Assembly (NCBI RefSeq): GCF_000340885.1
Contig: NC_020291.1
Coordinates: forward strand, 3,161,001-3,225,000
Origin: Clostridium saccharoperbutylacetonicum N1-4(HMT)
GTDB taxonomy: Bacteria > Bacillota > Clostridia > Clostridiales > Clostridiaceae
DNA: 64,000 bases
Reading direction: 5' to 3'
Shown: positions 41,401 to 47,277 of the stretch, piece by piece
Layout of the letters: every line of letters begins with the position of its first letter
Position numbering within the stretch: the stretch's first letter is position 1
Made by a program: the position numbers and the translations under genes
The notes under the pieces: model-generated
Told to the model about the DNA's origin: nothing
The model's database searches: none
Seen by the model: only the letters and a program-made list of their open reading frames with translations

Positions 41401-41630
41401 TTAATCCTAATAAGTTCTTTGCTAGTAACGAGAAGAAAGTCAAATTATCTACTTACCCTTTTGAAAATGAAGAATATAAGGTTTCTGTTTTAAAAGAGCC
41501 AGATTTTAAAGAATTAAAGTCATCAACAACATTGAGTAAAAAAGGTTTATTAAAGCTTGAAAAAATTAATGTACTTACTGAGGTTGAAAGAAAACTGATT
41601 AGTATTAATTTGGCTAAAGACATAAGATAG
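32418..41630 (+). CDS. Hybrid PKS: FAAL-ACP-KS-AT-KR-ACP-KS-degenerate AT
   Basis: A 3070-residue protein starting at ATG 32418 after GGGAGATG (ATG 32403 precedes the RBS). It opens with a fatty acyl-AMP ligase (FSSGSTNTPKG near 191) that loads a fatty acid on ACP1 (GGTSIKA, Ser 643). KS1 has DTACSSS (Cys 905), EAHGTGT and NIGH. The AT has GHSVGE (Ser 1349) and QAFHSPLM (His 1451), the malonyl-type motif. The KR has GGLSAVG near 1857 and YSAAN (Tyr 2017). ACP2 has LGLDSLGA (Ser 2156). KS2 is complete (NSACSSS, Cys 2427; ETHGTGT; SSIGH). The last ~400 residues align with an AT but read AEGTGI where GHSxGE is expected, so it is inactive. No terminal ACP or TE exists. One malonyl extension with ketoreduction is predicted, then hand-over to another carrier. 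Confidence 0.93.
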   Translation: MSDINNVKMSISCGKDISDKYTSKQNIANLLIDSAKNSRDKGIIFIQNDNSEILLTYEEILEKAMYCLGSLQKNSLKQDDFVMMSFQDNIDFVVAFWACVLGGFVPVPISPPSAFKGKNASLEKLINVWNTLEKPIMLCDASMITNMKNNDIYPECQQIDMFDISVLRQSTEKGHINLTSTDKPAFIQFSSGSTNTPKGVVLTHKNLLTNITGIIESAQLTSEDKVLSWMPYYHDMGLIGFHLTMVTLGMLQVNMSPMKFVKRPTLWMDLVSKYKINLTSSPNFGYRLLLKKITDKHLESWDLSSLRLIFNGAEPISVPLVREFMEKLSICKLPETSMYMVYGMAEACLAVAFPRVGTKPESRFISRNSLISKSLAEEVTEDNKDALQVADEGYAISGMQIRIVNDDGEVVPEKLLGEIQIKGDNVTSGYINNPEATEKSFQDGWLKTGDTGFMIDGKLCVTGRIKDIIFVNGQNLFAYDIEFKLEEMDGVEPGKVVIGGWHDEKEGREKTAIFSALRVKQENIKEFYGNMLRKVNEAFGIMVDCVVLVKAIPKTTSGKVRRFMMIQALLDKEYEDTTFTANELLIDIEENKVEAKSEVSTVIESLILNNNTDKIREIWATVLEMPAESIGYNQSFLTLGGTSIKAVQILGMLEDEFNLELGHDILINCKTIKEMDEYLIRLSKGDISGVNIIKKTSNGINEEDDIAVIEMSCRFPEASNPEEFWNNIVAGKCSIDEVPEDRWDINQYYSKTNDFTKTNCRTGAFINDAFDFDAKLFNISDEEAAVMDPQQRIILELVYEILERAGYSRKTVSGKRLALYIGAGTNTYQEYHLNTLNMTNLKNFESFSSLTEEEQGSILNEWKNKLGVTEFHPNLLVDNIINMIAARASQEFDLKGPSITVDTACSSSLVTIHLACEALKKGECELAIAGGVNLLLTPTPYIYLSNAGALSTSGESRVFDAKADGLVPGEGAGLVLLKPLKKALKDKDKVLAVIKASSINNDGHSIGVMAPNPNGQREVIEALYLNNDIDPNEIQYVEAHGTGTKIGDPSEVRALKSAFNRWKPKNNSIAIGSIKANIGHLLNGAGIASFIKVVLAMNNKIMPPNVNLSELNPSIKFDKTPFYTMLEAKDWKVQEGEIRRAAVNSFGFGGTNCHMVIEEAQEIGKEETAREYEHDKHILALSANSKRSLQLKINNFVEYLKANKEMNLGDICYTENTCKTLFKYRSSIIAESIEDLINKLENLQIDNINCDGQHKIAFMFTGQGSQYVGMGRKLYEKLPIFREYVDECTEAFYPHLNQKITDLIYGADADEKILEQTNITQPVVFTMDYAFGKLLLDLGINPAYMLGHSVGEWAAACLSGVINLREAAEIITVRGKLMGELQSEGSMCAVFTSGDKLEQLLKNFDGNVWIAAYNVTHQVVSGETKDVDKFCTILLKEGVGMKKLKVSQAFHSPLMNPMLDAFREVLNKVNFKTPNIPIASNVTGQIMDKPFDTEYWVEHILSSVKFEQSIKCLAGNSVDIFIECGPDKVLARMAGGIQNVGNKTILSSSDRKGDSLEIILKTISSLFNLGIDISFENFESGIYYERVKLPIYPFERKTYKPDFGRESIKVPNEWFYNWKWAPGFQEAFSSLQAGNVVIFDDGSGINEEVEKLLDPDKNKVYSIRAGETYSYDGDRKFVVNPLIESEYVEVFNAIPGSIATVIHLWNLKQEISNLEAVFNERVINGNLYSVLYIGKALSRLNVEGIKLLLATNLGVPIDEKHKISAPHQSIAITLTLALDQENSFINAHCVDLDKNEFESNREIAKVLFNEIMSETNSEGIVVIRDGVRYIRDLINVIELNETSEIKFKDGETYLITGGLSAVGGAIAKAIVKKAKVNLVLTGRKELPLREEWNKEIANNTKISKKIELILELEEFGASVSYEVVDVTKMDDMKALMIRINNRYGSIHGVIHAAGTVDSSSYKLLNKEIQVVNDVIEPKLQGAVITDLVTRKEPLKFFVMISSVSCSRKIWSAGLGDYSAANSFLSAYSFYRAGQDAPGKSIAINYSLWASIGMGADLGEGADLALKAQGLNPLAPKKAVEAFMRVLSDGNQSVVHIIDKIENSNQKEASKTKAVKFNFKKVNNVKEVVYSVIAEQLHIEKDHLDIGQNFLELGLDSLGAIKVMETLGNKLGMELYPTLIFEYQTPETLAEYIEKVYTQDFDEAAADKLETINEDNAKDKKVKDIAIIGASLRIPGANSLDEYWEILEQGKCVIKEIPEERWGGKNSFSTDQNADHTSYCKYGGFIENPYNFDPLFFGMSPSEATVTDPQQRIFLEIAWEALQQAGYGGRYNSNNIGVFVGCEQNNYAEHFANYRTYMELKNSLLQNQVFNNMSEEQKREIMNNIFNVLQPAKMVSDAVAGNSLNEVAARVSHCLNLTGPSLTFNSACSSSLSALHFACESIRTGESKMAIVGGVNLNITPTNFVGLSRVQALSKTGTCYPFDNRADGMVLSEGASAILLKPLEEAISDGDNIMAVIKGSAINNDGHSQGITAPRPQGQAEAIRKAYLKAKVNPETISYVETHGTGTPLGDPIEVEGMSQAFRSFTAKKEFCAIGSVKSSIGHMLSASGVTSLIKVLLAFKNNKIPHTINYDKSTTNANIDFPNSPFYVASEKPKEWRSNGEDPLRAGVNGFGFGGTNVHVILEEAPKVSNRERDEEKFPYLLQLTGRNQNVVRKIAANLKKDIGKQENLTVSSICYTMNNNQKELSTKNAVVIKSKKHLLEVLANIEKDIDTEDIYKGRSNPNRQTEAYLVLDDSIKNIKNYKEDLFSHIVIFADAYNECMDSCKQLKDLSSEEIERVEIFVVQYALGVMLSEFEVKLYGIIAEGTGIIAAAVLAGMISLKQGIANVLDTTIIENNDSFKLDSGEVYVNCPILTPAGVIEREEDIFKNIEANIQSLKGFVSKNQVVIYPDSLHKIKTKEIYDDKLFNFIEMDLESNSVEAVMRTFAKLYTFGVRFNPNKFFASNEKKVKLSTYPFENEEYKVSVLKEPDFKELKSSTTLSKKGLLKLEKINVLTEVERKLISINLAKDIR

Positions 41631-41666
41631 GTAATTATTACGATTTGGGCTAATTATACTGTAAAT

Positions 41667-41717
41667 CATATGAAAGAAAATAACAAAATAAAAGTTCTTT
41701 GTTAATTCTTTCATATG
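41667..41717 (+). terminator. Long hairpin after the PKS gene
   Basis: CATATGAAAGAA (41667-41678) pairs with TTCTTTCATATG (41706-41717), and inside it TAACAAA (41681-41687) with TTTGTTA (41698-41704). About 19 bp in total. No long T-run follows, so it may be an imperfect terminator or a processing site. It marks the probable end of the cluster. Confidence 0.55.
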
Positions 41718-41749
41718 GTTAAATTTCTATAATGTGGAGGTGACTATAC

Positions 41750-42151
41750 TTGATAAGTATAAAGAAGATAGTAGTGATTGTTATTTGTGCTGTTATTGTA
41801 GTTTTAGGTATTTGGGGATTAAAGTATTTAATATCTATACAACAATATCAAAAAATTATTAGTAATTTAAAGATTGACACTATAGATTTATCAAATATTC
41901 ATGATGGAAAGTACACAGGTTCTTTTAATACTGAGTATGTTGGGGCGGAAGTTTCAGTTGTAGTTAAAGACAAAAAAATTACTAATATAACTTTATTAAA
42001 TCATAAGAATGAAAGAGGTAAACCTGCAGAGGTTATTTTGCAAAATGTTGTGAAGGCTCAGAGTTTGCAAGTAGATACAGTTTCAGGAGCAACGAATAGC
42101 AGTAAGGTGATTTTAAAAGCTATTGAAAATGCATTAAATTCAGCAAAGTAA
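41750..42151 (+). CDS. Membrane-anchored FMN-binding domain protein
   Basis: A 133-residue protein with an N-terminal membrane anchor (IKKIVVIVICAVIVVLGIWG) and an extracytoplasmic FMN_bind domain. DTVSGATNSS matches the SGA(T/S)xS/T motif where FMN is attached covalently to Thr/Ser by an ApbE-type enzyme, as in RnfG/NqrC. The start codon is TTG 41750 behind GTGGAGGTGACTATAC. It lies 120 nt after the PKS gene on the same strand, across a hairpin; a role in the cluster is possible but more likely it is a separate redox protein. A terminator follows. Confidence 0.85.
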   Translation: MISIKKIVVIVICAVIVVLGIWGLKYLISIQQYQKIISNLKIDTIDLSNIHDGKYTGSFNTEYVGAEVSVVVKDKKITNITLLNHKNERGKPAEVILQNVVKAQSLQVDTVSGATNSSKVILKAIENALNSAK

Positions 42152-42296
42152 TTAAGCAAGTGTTTAAATTAAAATAAACAAACTGGATATTGGCATTTAT
42201 TTTTGTATAAATTTTTTTGATTATTAAAATTAGGTCAAATATATTTTGTGAAGTAATATTAACGTAAAAAAATATATTGAATTATAAAAATTTAAG

Positions 42297-42325
42297 ATGC
42301 AGCCATAAATTTGGCTGCATTTTTT
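42297..42325 (+). terminator. Terminator between FMN-binding gene and convergent ytaF
   Basis: ATGCAGCCA (42297-42305) pairs with TGGCTGCAT (42312-42320), followed by six T residues. Confidence 0.9.
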
Positions 42326-42345
42326 AGAAAATAATAATATAATTT

Positions 42346-42960
42346 TTAATTAAAAAATTCAATTATACCAAGAATTATAAGTAATATTCCTGAAAATAAT
42401 GGCGCGTATCTGCCACAAAATGTTCCTAATATATTATTTCCTATGGATTTTCCAAGTATAATTATAAGAATACTAAATATGAATGTAGAAATTACTGTTA
42501 TATTAATGTTTACTCCTGTTATACTGGCGGCTAAGCCAGTACCTAAGTTATTAAACATTAATCCAAGTCCTACAAAGGATGCTTCTTTTATATTCAAATC
42601 ACCAGAATTATCTAAATCAGATTTTACAGCATACTCAGCCATATCTTTAGCATTTTTTAATGCAATATCATTTGCTTTGTTATTATTTATAATATTTAAA
42701 ATGCTTTGGAACAAAAAATACATACCTAATAGGATAATAATTATTGCACCAAAAGAATTAGTTATTGATATTGGGAAAAAACTTGATATATAAATTCCAA
42801 GTGACATAGACAAAAAAGTTCCCATAGATGTTATAGTAGCAATTACAAGATTTGCAATTATGCCTATATTTATTTTTTTAATTCCATATGCGATACCTAT
42901 AACTAAATTATCCAAATTTGATGATAGACTATATAATAATGCAGATAAAATTAATGCCAT
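42346..42960 (-). CDS. ytaF: Sporulation membrane protein YtaF (MntP-like)
   Basis: A 204-residue integral membrane protein with about six TM segments. SSNLDNLVIGIAYGIKKINI and the later FNNLGTGLAASITG are the duplicated Asn/Asp-Gly motifs of the MntP/YtaF fold. The RBS is GATGGGGGTACAAG. YtaF is linked to sporulation in Bacillus; transport of a divalent cation is possible by homology with MntP. No partner genes adjoin. The 228-nt gap upstream holds nothing I recognise. Confidence 0.88.
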   Translation of the reverse strand: MALILSALLYSLSSNLDNLVIGIAYGIKKINIGIIANLVIATITSMGTFLSMSLGIYISSFFPISITNSFGAIIIILLGMYFLFQSILNIINNNKANDIALKNAKDMAEYAVKSDLDNSGDLNIKEASFVGLGLMFNNLGTGLAASITGVNINITVISTFIFSILIIILGKSIGNNILGTFCGRYAPLFSGILLIILGIIEFFN

Positions 42961-43188
42961 CTTGTACCCCCATCAAGGTTTATCTTTCAATATATGATAA
43001 AAAAATCAAAAAGTTGATCGAAAGTGATGGTAAATAAACAGTGTTATTTTTAGTTAAAGAAATTTCTAATATTTACAACATCCAAAACAAGCTGAAGTGA
43101 AAACTTTTTAATGAATTCAATTACTTGTACAGCACCAATTAAAACTTTTAATAAAACCAGAGGCTAATTGATACTTGGAAAATATATA

Positions 43189-43947
43189 CTATTGCTTATT
43201 TCTGAATTCAAGTAAATTTCTTTTATTAGACACATTAAATTTCTTATATAAATTCTGAAGGTGTTTCTTTAAGGTGTAGCTGCTAATAAAAAGTTTGTCT
43301 GCAATTTGATCACTGTCCATATCTTCAAAGATAAGCTGCAAAACTTCCTCTTCACGATTTGTTAAATTATATTTTGAAGCAAGATGAGTTATTGAATAAG
43401 AGGTACTAGAAGAGTTTTTATCATCTTTTGTGTAGAACTCATAAAAGCGAAGATTTAAATGATCACTAAAAGCTTTAACAAGAAACATTTCGTCAGAAGT
43501 AAAATCTCCTTCTTCCCTTGAACGATAAATTGTTAGTACGCCTAAAAACAAATCATTATAGACTAAATTAAGTTGTATGGAATAGTGAAGTCCAAAAGGT
43601 TCATAACATTTTTTATAGAGTGCAGTTTTTATTCTTTCTTCATCTGGCATTAAATCACTTTCACGAATAAGTAAGCATTGTCCACTCAGCATTACCCAGC
43701 GAGTATAGTCTTCATCTTCATTTAAAAGATAATGTTTTTCAGTTTCTGAATAAACTTCAGGTACACAAATTGGCTCACAAAGCAGATTTTTTGAATCGGT
43801 ATGATCAGCCATTAAAATACTTGAAGCAGTATTTGGAATTAGCATCTTAAGTAAATTTAAAAATGTAATCTTCATAGTATTAAAATCTGGGATACTATAT
43901 ATTTGATATATTATATTATTTACTAAGAGAAATTCGTTATTTTGCAT
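43189..43947 (-). CDS. GAF-LuxR-type transcriptional regulator
   Basis: A 252-residue regulator. Residues about 5-165 look like a GAF sensor domain (ASSILMADH, FLGVLTIYRSREEGDFTSDE). The C-terminus is a LuxR/FixJ HTH (YNLTNREEEVLQLIFEDM, then IADKLFISSYTLKKHLQNLY). There is no receiver Asp, so it is a ligand-sensing one-component regulator. It is divergent from the putrescine aminotransferase gene and could control it. RBS GTGAGGTATTACT. Confidence 0.88.
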   Translation of the reverse strand: MQNNEFLLVNNIIYQIYSIPDFNTMKITFLNLLKMLIPNTASSILMADHTDSKNLLCEPICVPEVYSETEKHYLLNEDEDYTRWVMLSGQCLLIRESDLMPDEERIKTALYKKCYEPFGLHYSIQLNLVYNDLFLGVLTIYRSREEGDFTSDEMFLVKAFSDHLNLRFYEFYTKDDKNSSSTSYSITHLASKYNLTNREEEVLQLIFEDMDSDQIADKLFISSYTLKKHLQNLYKKFNVSNKRNLLEFRNKQ

Positions 43948-44188
43948 AGTAATACCTCACTGTAATTATGAAATTATTAAAAATAGTTTATCACACTAGG
44001 TATTTATTGTACATATTAGTAAAAATGCTTAAATATTGAGAGCAGCATATACTAACTAAGAAAAAATCTACTTATAAAGGAGTATAAGTACTCTTAAAAT
44101 AATTCAACAACAATACCTTAGTATAATTGTAATAAGTAGTAACCTTATTTTATAATAATATCAATAAGAGAAATATAGGAAATACAAA

Positions 44189-44223
44189 GGCGTATTAATG
44201 TTTTAACACTAACATAATACGCC
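44189..44223 (+). promoter_or_regulatory. Leader hairpin ahead of the putrescine aminotransferase gene
   Basis: GGCGTATT (44189-44196) pairs with AATACGCC (44216-44223), with further ATGTT/AACAT pairing around a bulge, then ATTTTAATTTTAG. It ends 30 nt before the start codon and could be an attenuator. Apart from AT-rich DNA, the 305-nt gap upstream (43948-44252) contains no other element I can support. Confidence 0.5.
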
Positions 44224-44252
44224 ATTTTAATTTTAGAAAGGAAGTACTTATT

Positions 44253-45608
44253 ATGGAACAAAAAGCTCAAATTATTGAAGATTTAAAGAAGGTAATAGGA
44301 TATATTAAGAGTGATGAACTAACAAATGAGGAAAAAGAAAAAATAACAAAGGACACGGTTAATTATTTTGATAATTATGTAAGTCCGGGCTGGCTGAAAT
44401 ATAGAAAATCTGTATCAACAAATGCAGCAGTTGTTGAGTGGACTGATAAAGGAGCTTATTGTACGGGATTATATGGAGAAGAGTTTATAGATTGTCTTGG
44501 TGGATTTGGAATTTACACCTGCGGACATAGAAATGATGAGATTCTTGACGTAGTAAAGGCTCAACTTGATCACCAAGCATTACATTCACAAGAATTACTA
44601 GATCCTTTAAGAGGGTATCTTGCAAAAGCTGTTGCAGATATTACACCTGGAGATTTAGAATACTGTTTCTTTACAAATGGAGGTGCAGAAGCAGTAGAGA
44701 TGGCGTTAAAGCTTTCAAGAATTGCAACTGGTGGAAGATGGTATGTTTCAACTGTAGGAGCCTTTCATGGAAAATCTATGGGAGCTGTTTCTATGGGGGG
44801 AAAGAGTACTTATAGAGTCCCTTATACACCAATGGTACAACAAGTTCAACACGTTGAATATGGTAATGCTGAAGATATGAGAAAGGTAATAAGAAATCTT
44901 GTAGCAGTAGGAGAAAAAGTTGCGGCAGTAATAGTTGAGCCTATACAAGGCGAGGCAGGAATAATTATTCCTCCTGAAGGCTATTTAAAAGAAGTTAGAA
45001 AAATATGTGATGAATACGGGGTAGCATTAATCTTTGATGAAATTCAAACTGGTATGGGTAGAACAGGGACAATGTGGAGATGTGAAGCAGAAGGAGTAGT
45101 ACCTGATATTATGACCTTTGGTAAAGCTTTTGGTGGTGGGATTATGCCAATCACAGGAATTATCTGCAGGCCAAAAATGTGGACACAAGAATTAATTGAT
45201 AATCCATGGCTGCTAGGTTCTCCAACCTTTGGAGGAAATCCTGTATGCTGTTCTGCTGCTCTTGCAACTATAAAATATATGTTGGAAAATAATGTTCCAG
45301 GACAATGTAAAGAAAAAGGAGCATATTTAAAAGCAGGGTTAGAAAGATTATGGAAGAAATATCCTGAAGTAATTAATGAAGTTAGAGGAACGGGATTAAT
45401 GCTAGCAGTAGAATTTTGTGAAAGTGAAGTTGGATATGACGTTGCAAAAGGTATGTTTAAGAGAGGCGTTATGACAGCTGGAACTTTAGTAAATGCAAAA
45501 TGCATTCGCTTTGAGCCTGCGGCTGTAATAACAAAGGAAGATATGGACAAGGTTATAGAAAGAATGGATGCTGCTTTAGAAGATACTAAAAAGGAATTTA
45601 ACTTATAA
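44253..45608 (+). CDS. patA: Putrescine aminotransferase, PLP class III
   Basis: Transfers the amino group of putrescine to 2-oxoglutarate, giving 4-aminobutanal (1-pyrroline). Class III hallmarks: FTNGGAEAVEMALKLSR, AAVIVEPIQGEAGI, LIFDEIQTGMGRTG, and TFGKAFGGG with the PLP Lys. The N-terminus (NYVSPGWLKYRKSVSTNA) is typical of YgjG-type putrescine aminotransferases. Length 451 is normal. RBS AGAAAGGAAGTACTTATT. The next gene is a 4-hydroxybutyrate dehydrogenase homologue, consistent with a putrescine-to-C4 route, but that homologue is damaged. Confidence 0.92.
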   Translation: MEQKAQIIEDLKKVIGYIKSDELTNEEKEKITKDTVNYFDNYVSPGWLKYRKSVSTNAAVVEWTDKGAYCTGLYGEEFIDCLGGFGIYTCGHRNDEILDVVKAQLDHQALHSQELLDPLRGYLAKAVADITPGDLEYCFFTNGGAEAVEMALKLSRIATGGRWYVSTVGAFHGKSMGAVSMGGKSTYRVPYTPMVQQVQHVEYGNAEDMRKVIRNLVAVGEKVAAVIVEPIQGEAGIIIPPEGYLKEVRKICDEYGVALIFDEIQTGMGRTGTMWRCEAEGVVPDIMTFGKAFGGGIMPITGIICRPKMWTQELIDNPWLLGSPTFGGNPVCCSAALATIKYMLENNVPGQCKEKGAYLKAGLERLWKKYPEVINEVRGTGLMLAVEFCESEVGYDVAKGMFKRGVMTAGTLVNAKCIRFEPAAVITKEDMDKVIERMDAALEDTKKEFNL

Positions 45609-45757
45609 AGCATATTATTTGAAAGTTATAAGTCATAAAATTGAAAATTCCCCTTTTCAGTGAGTTATTTCTTTCTTTTATATGAATAAATTTTAGGTGA
45701 GAGATGTTATATATTTTTTATATAGCATCTTTTCTTCCATGTGAAGGAGTTATGTAT

Positions 45758-46639
45758 ATGAAACAATTTATATTATTTCCAGTAATATATAAATATGAGA
45801 ATTGTGAAAGCTTTTGTAGAGAATTTCGAATTGGAAAAGGTGATTTAGTAATTACACATAAGAGGATTTATGATATTTATTTAAAATCAAATATAAAGGA
45901 AGCAGCGGTTTTGCTTAAAGAAAATTATGGGAATGGAAATGCATCGGATGAAATTGTTGAAGGAATGTATGAACATATAAAGCGAATAGCTTATGAACGA
46001 GTGATAGCTATTGGAGGTGGATCCATTTTAGATATCGGGAAGTTATTTGCTTTAAAGCACATTTCATCAGTACAGGATTTATATTTTCGTAAATTAGAAA
46101 TTATAAAGGAAAAAGAACTCATATTAGTTCCAACAACCTGTGGCAGCGGAAGTGAAGCTACTAATGTTTCGAGCTTAGAATTGAAGGCGCAAAATCTTAA
46201 AGCAGTTTTAAAATCAGATGAATTATATGCAGATAGTGTTATTATAATTCCAGAAGTGTTGAAAAGCCTTCCTTTTGAAGCCTTTATTGCTAGTTCGAAA
46301 AAAGCCCTTACTAATGCTATAGATGCTCATTTATCACATAAAGCTACAACATACACTAAGATGTTTTCAAGGACAGCTATTGAAATAATATTGAATGGAT
46401 ATAAAAAGATTATAGCTGATGGAGAAAATACTACTAATACTTTACTAGATGAATTTCTTTTAGCAAGTAATTATGCTGGAATCGCTTTTGGAAATGTAAA
46501 TGGTAACGAGGTTCAAAGTGAAATTATTCATCAAGGTTTTATGGGAATTAGTGAGTTATTAGCTAAAATAATGGGAGGAAATGGAGAGTGGACTTTTGAT
46601 AATATAGAAACATTATTATTACAAATAAGTAGACTTTGA
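45758..46639 (+). pseudogene. Degenerate iron-type 4-hydroxybutyrate dehydrogenase homologue
   Basis: The first half matches iron-dependent alcohol dehydrogenases of the 4-hydroxybutyrate dehydrogenase type (FRIGKGDLVITH, IGGGSILDIGK, VPTTCGSGSEATNVS). The metal site is lost. The family motif S-V-D-A-L-I-H-A-T-E reads SKKALTNAID, so the Asp and His ligands are Lys and Asn. The later G-x-V-H-A-L region reads GNEVQSEII, so that His is Gln. After this the protein shortens abruptly and ends at 294 residues instead of about 370. I start at ATG 45758, 8 nt after GAAGGAG. It is either a dying gene or a non-catalytic NAD-binding protein. Confidence 0.7.
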
Positions 46640-46642
46640 CTA

Positions 46643-46673
46643 TTGACTTGGAGTGAACTATAGATGTTATAAT
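46643..46673 (+). promoter_or_regulatory. MerR-type promoter with 19-bp spacer
   Basis: TTGACT (46643-46648), a 19-bp spacer and TATAAT (46668-46673) lie just before the merR gene. The long spacer with an imperfect dyad (CTTGGAGT and ACTATAG) is the classic arrangement that MerR proteins bind and untwist. It implies autoregulation. Confidence 0.75.
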
Positions 46674-46695
46674 ATCAAAAAAGGAGGTGATTTCC

Positions 46696-47082
46696 ATGAC
46701 AATAGCTGAAGTAAGTAGAAAATTTGAACTTACTCAAGATACCCTTCGTTATTATGAACGTATAGGGTTAATTCCAGAAGTTAATCGTAATAAAAGTGGA
46801 ATTAGAGACTATAATGAGGAAGATTTGAGATGGGTAGAATTTATAAAATGTATGAGGAATGCTGGCCTCCCAATTGAAGTTTTGATTGAATATGTTACTT
46901 TATTTCAACAAGGAAATGAAACAATTGATGCAAGAAAAGAAATATTAAAAGACCAACGTGCTCAATTAGTACAAAAGATTGAAGATATGAAAAAAACCTT
47001 AGAGCGTTTAGATTATAAAATAGAGAGATATGAAAATGGTGAAGTTGCTAAAGACAGTATACTAATGAAACCAGAAAATTAG
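46696..47082 (+). CDS. MerR-family transcriptional regulator
   Basis: A 128-residue regulator with the MerR winged HTH at the start (IAEVSRKFELTQDTLRYYER, then IGLIPEVNRNKSGIRDY) and a C-terminal dimerisation coiled coil (QRAQLVQKIEDMKKTLERL). No metal-binding Cys at the end, so it belongs to the YfmP/AdhR-like branch that senses aldehydes or drugs. I start at ATG 46696; GTG 46687 lies in the RBS AAGGAGGTG. It is followed by a terminator and a DHA2 efflux pump, its likely target. Confidence 0.92.
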   Translation: MTIAEVSRKFELTQDTLRYYERIGLIPEVNRNKSGIRDYNEEDLRWVEFIKCMRNAGLPIEVLIEYVTLFQQGNETIDARKEILKDQRAQLVQKIEDMKKTLERLDYKIERYENGEVAKDSILMKPEN

Positions 47083-47117
47083 ATTATTAATATCATGCAT
47101 AGCTAAGTTATAAATTA

Positions 47118-47165
47118 AAACCTCTGTACACTTTGTTTGTATGCAAAAAGTGTTGGAGGTTTATA
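47118..47165 (+). terminator. Terminator between merR and the DHA2 pump
   Basis: AAACCTC near 47118 pairs with GAGGTTT near 47157, and inside it ACACTTT with AAAGTGT. ATATTTTT follows. Confidence 0.65.
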
Positions 47166-47277
47166 TTTTTACAGCTAAAGAAGAAAATTGTATTAATTTG
47201 CAGTTAATTCAAAGTGATAGGATAGATATGTAGATTTATTAATAATTAAAGTATAGTTTAGGAGGAAATTTTAAAAT

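Noticed and set aside
43948..44252. Riboswitch ahead of patA
   Set aside because: Only a simple bulged hairpin is visible; no conserved aptamer core that I recognise.
45044..45613. 189-codon minus-strand frame over patA
   Set aside because: Shadow of the aminotransferase gene; composition and lack of RBS argue against coding.
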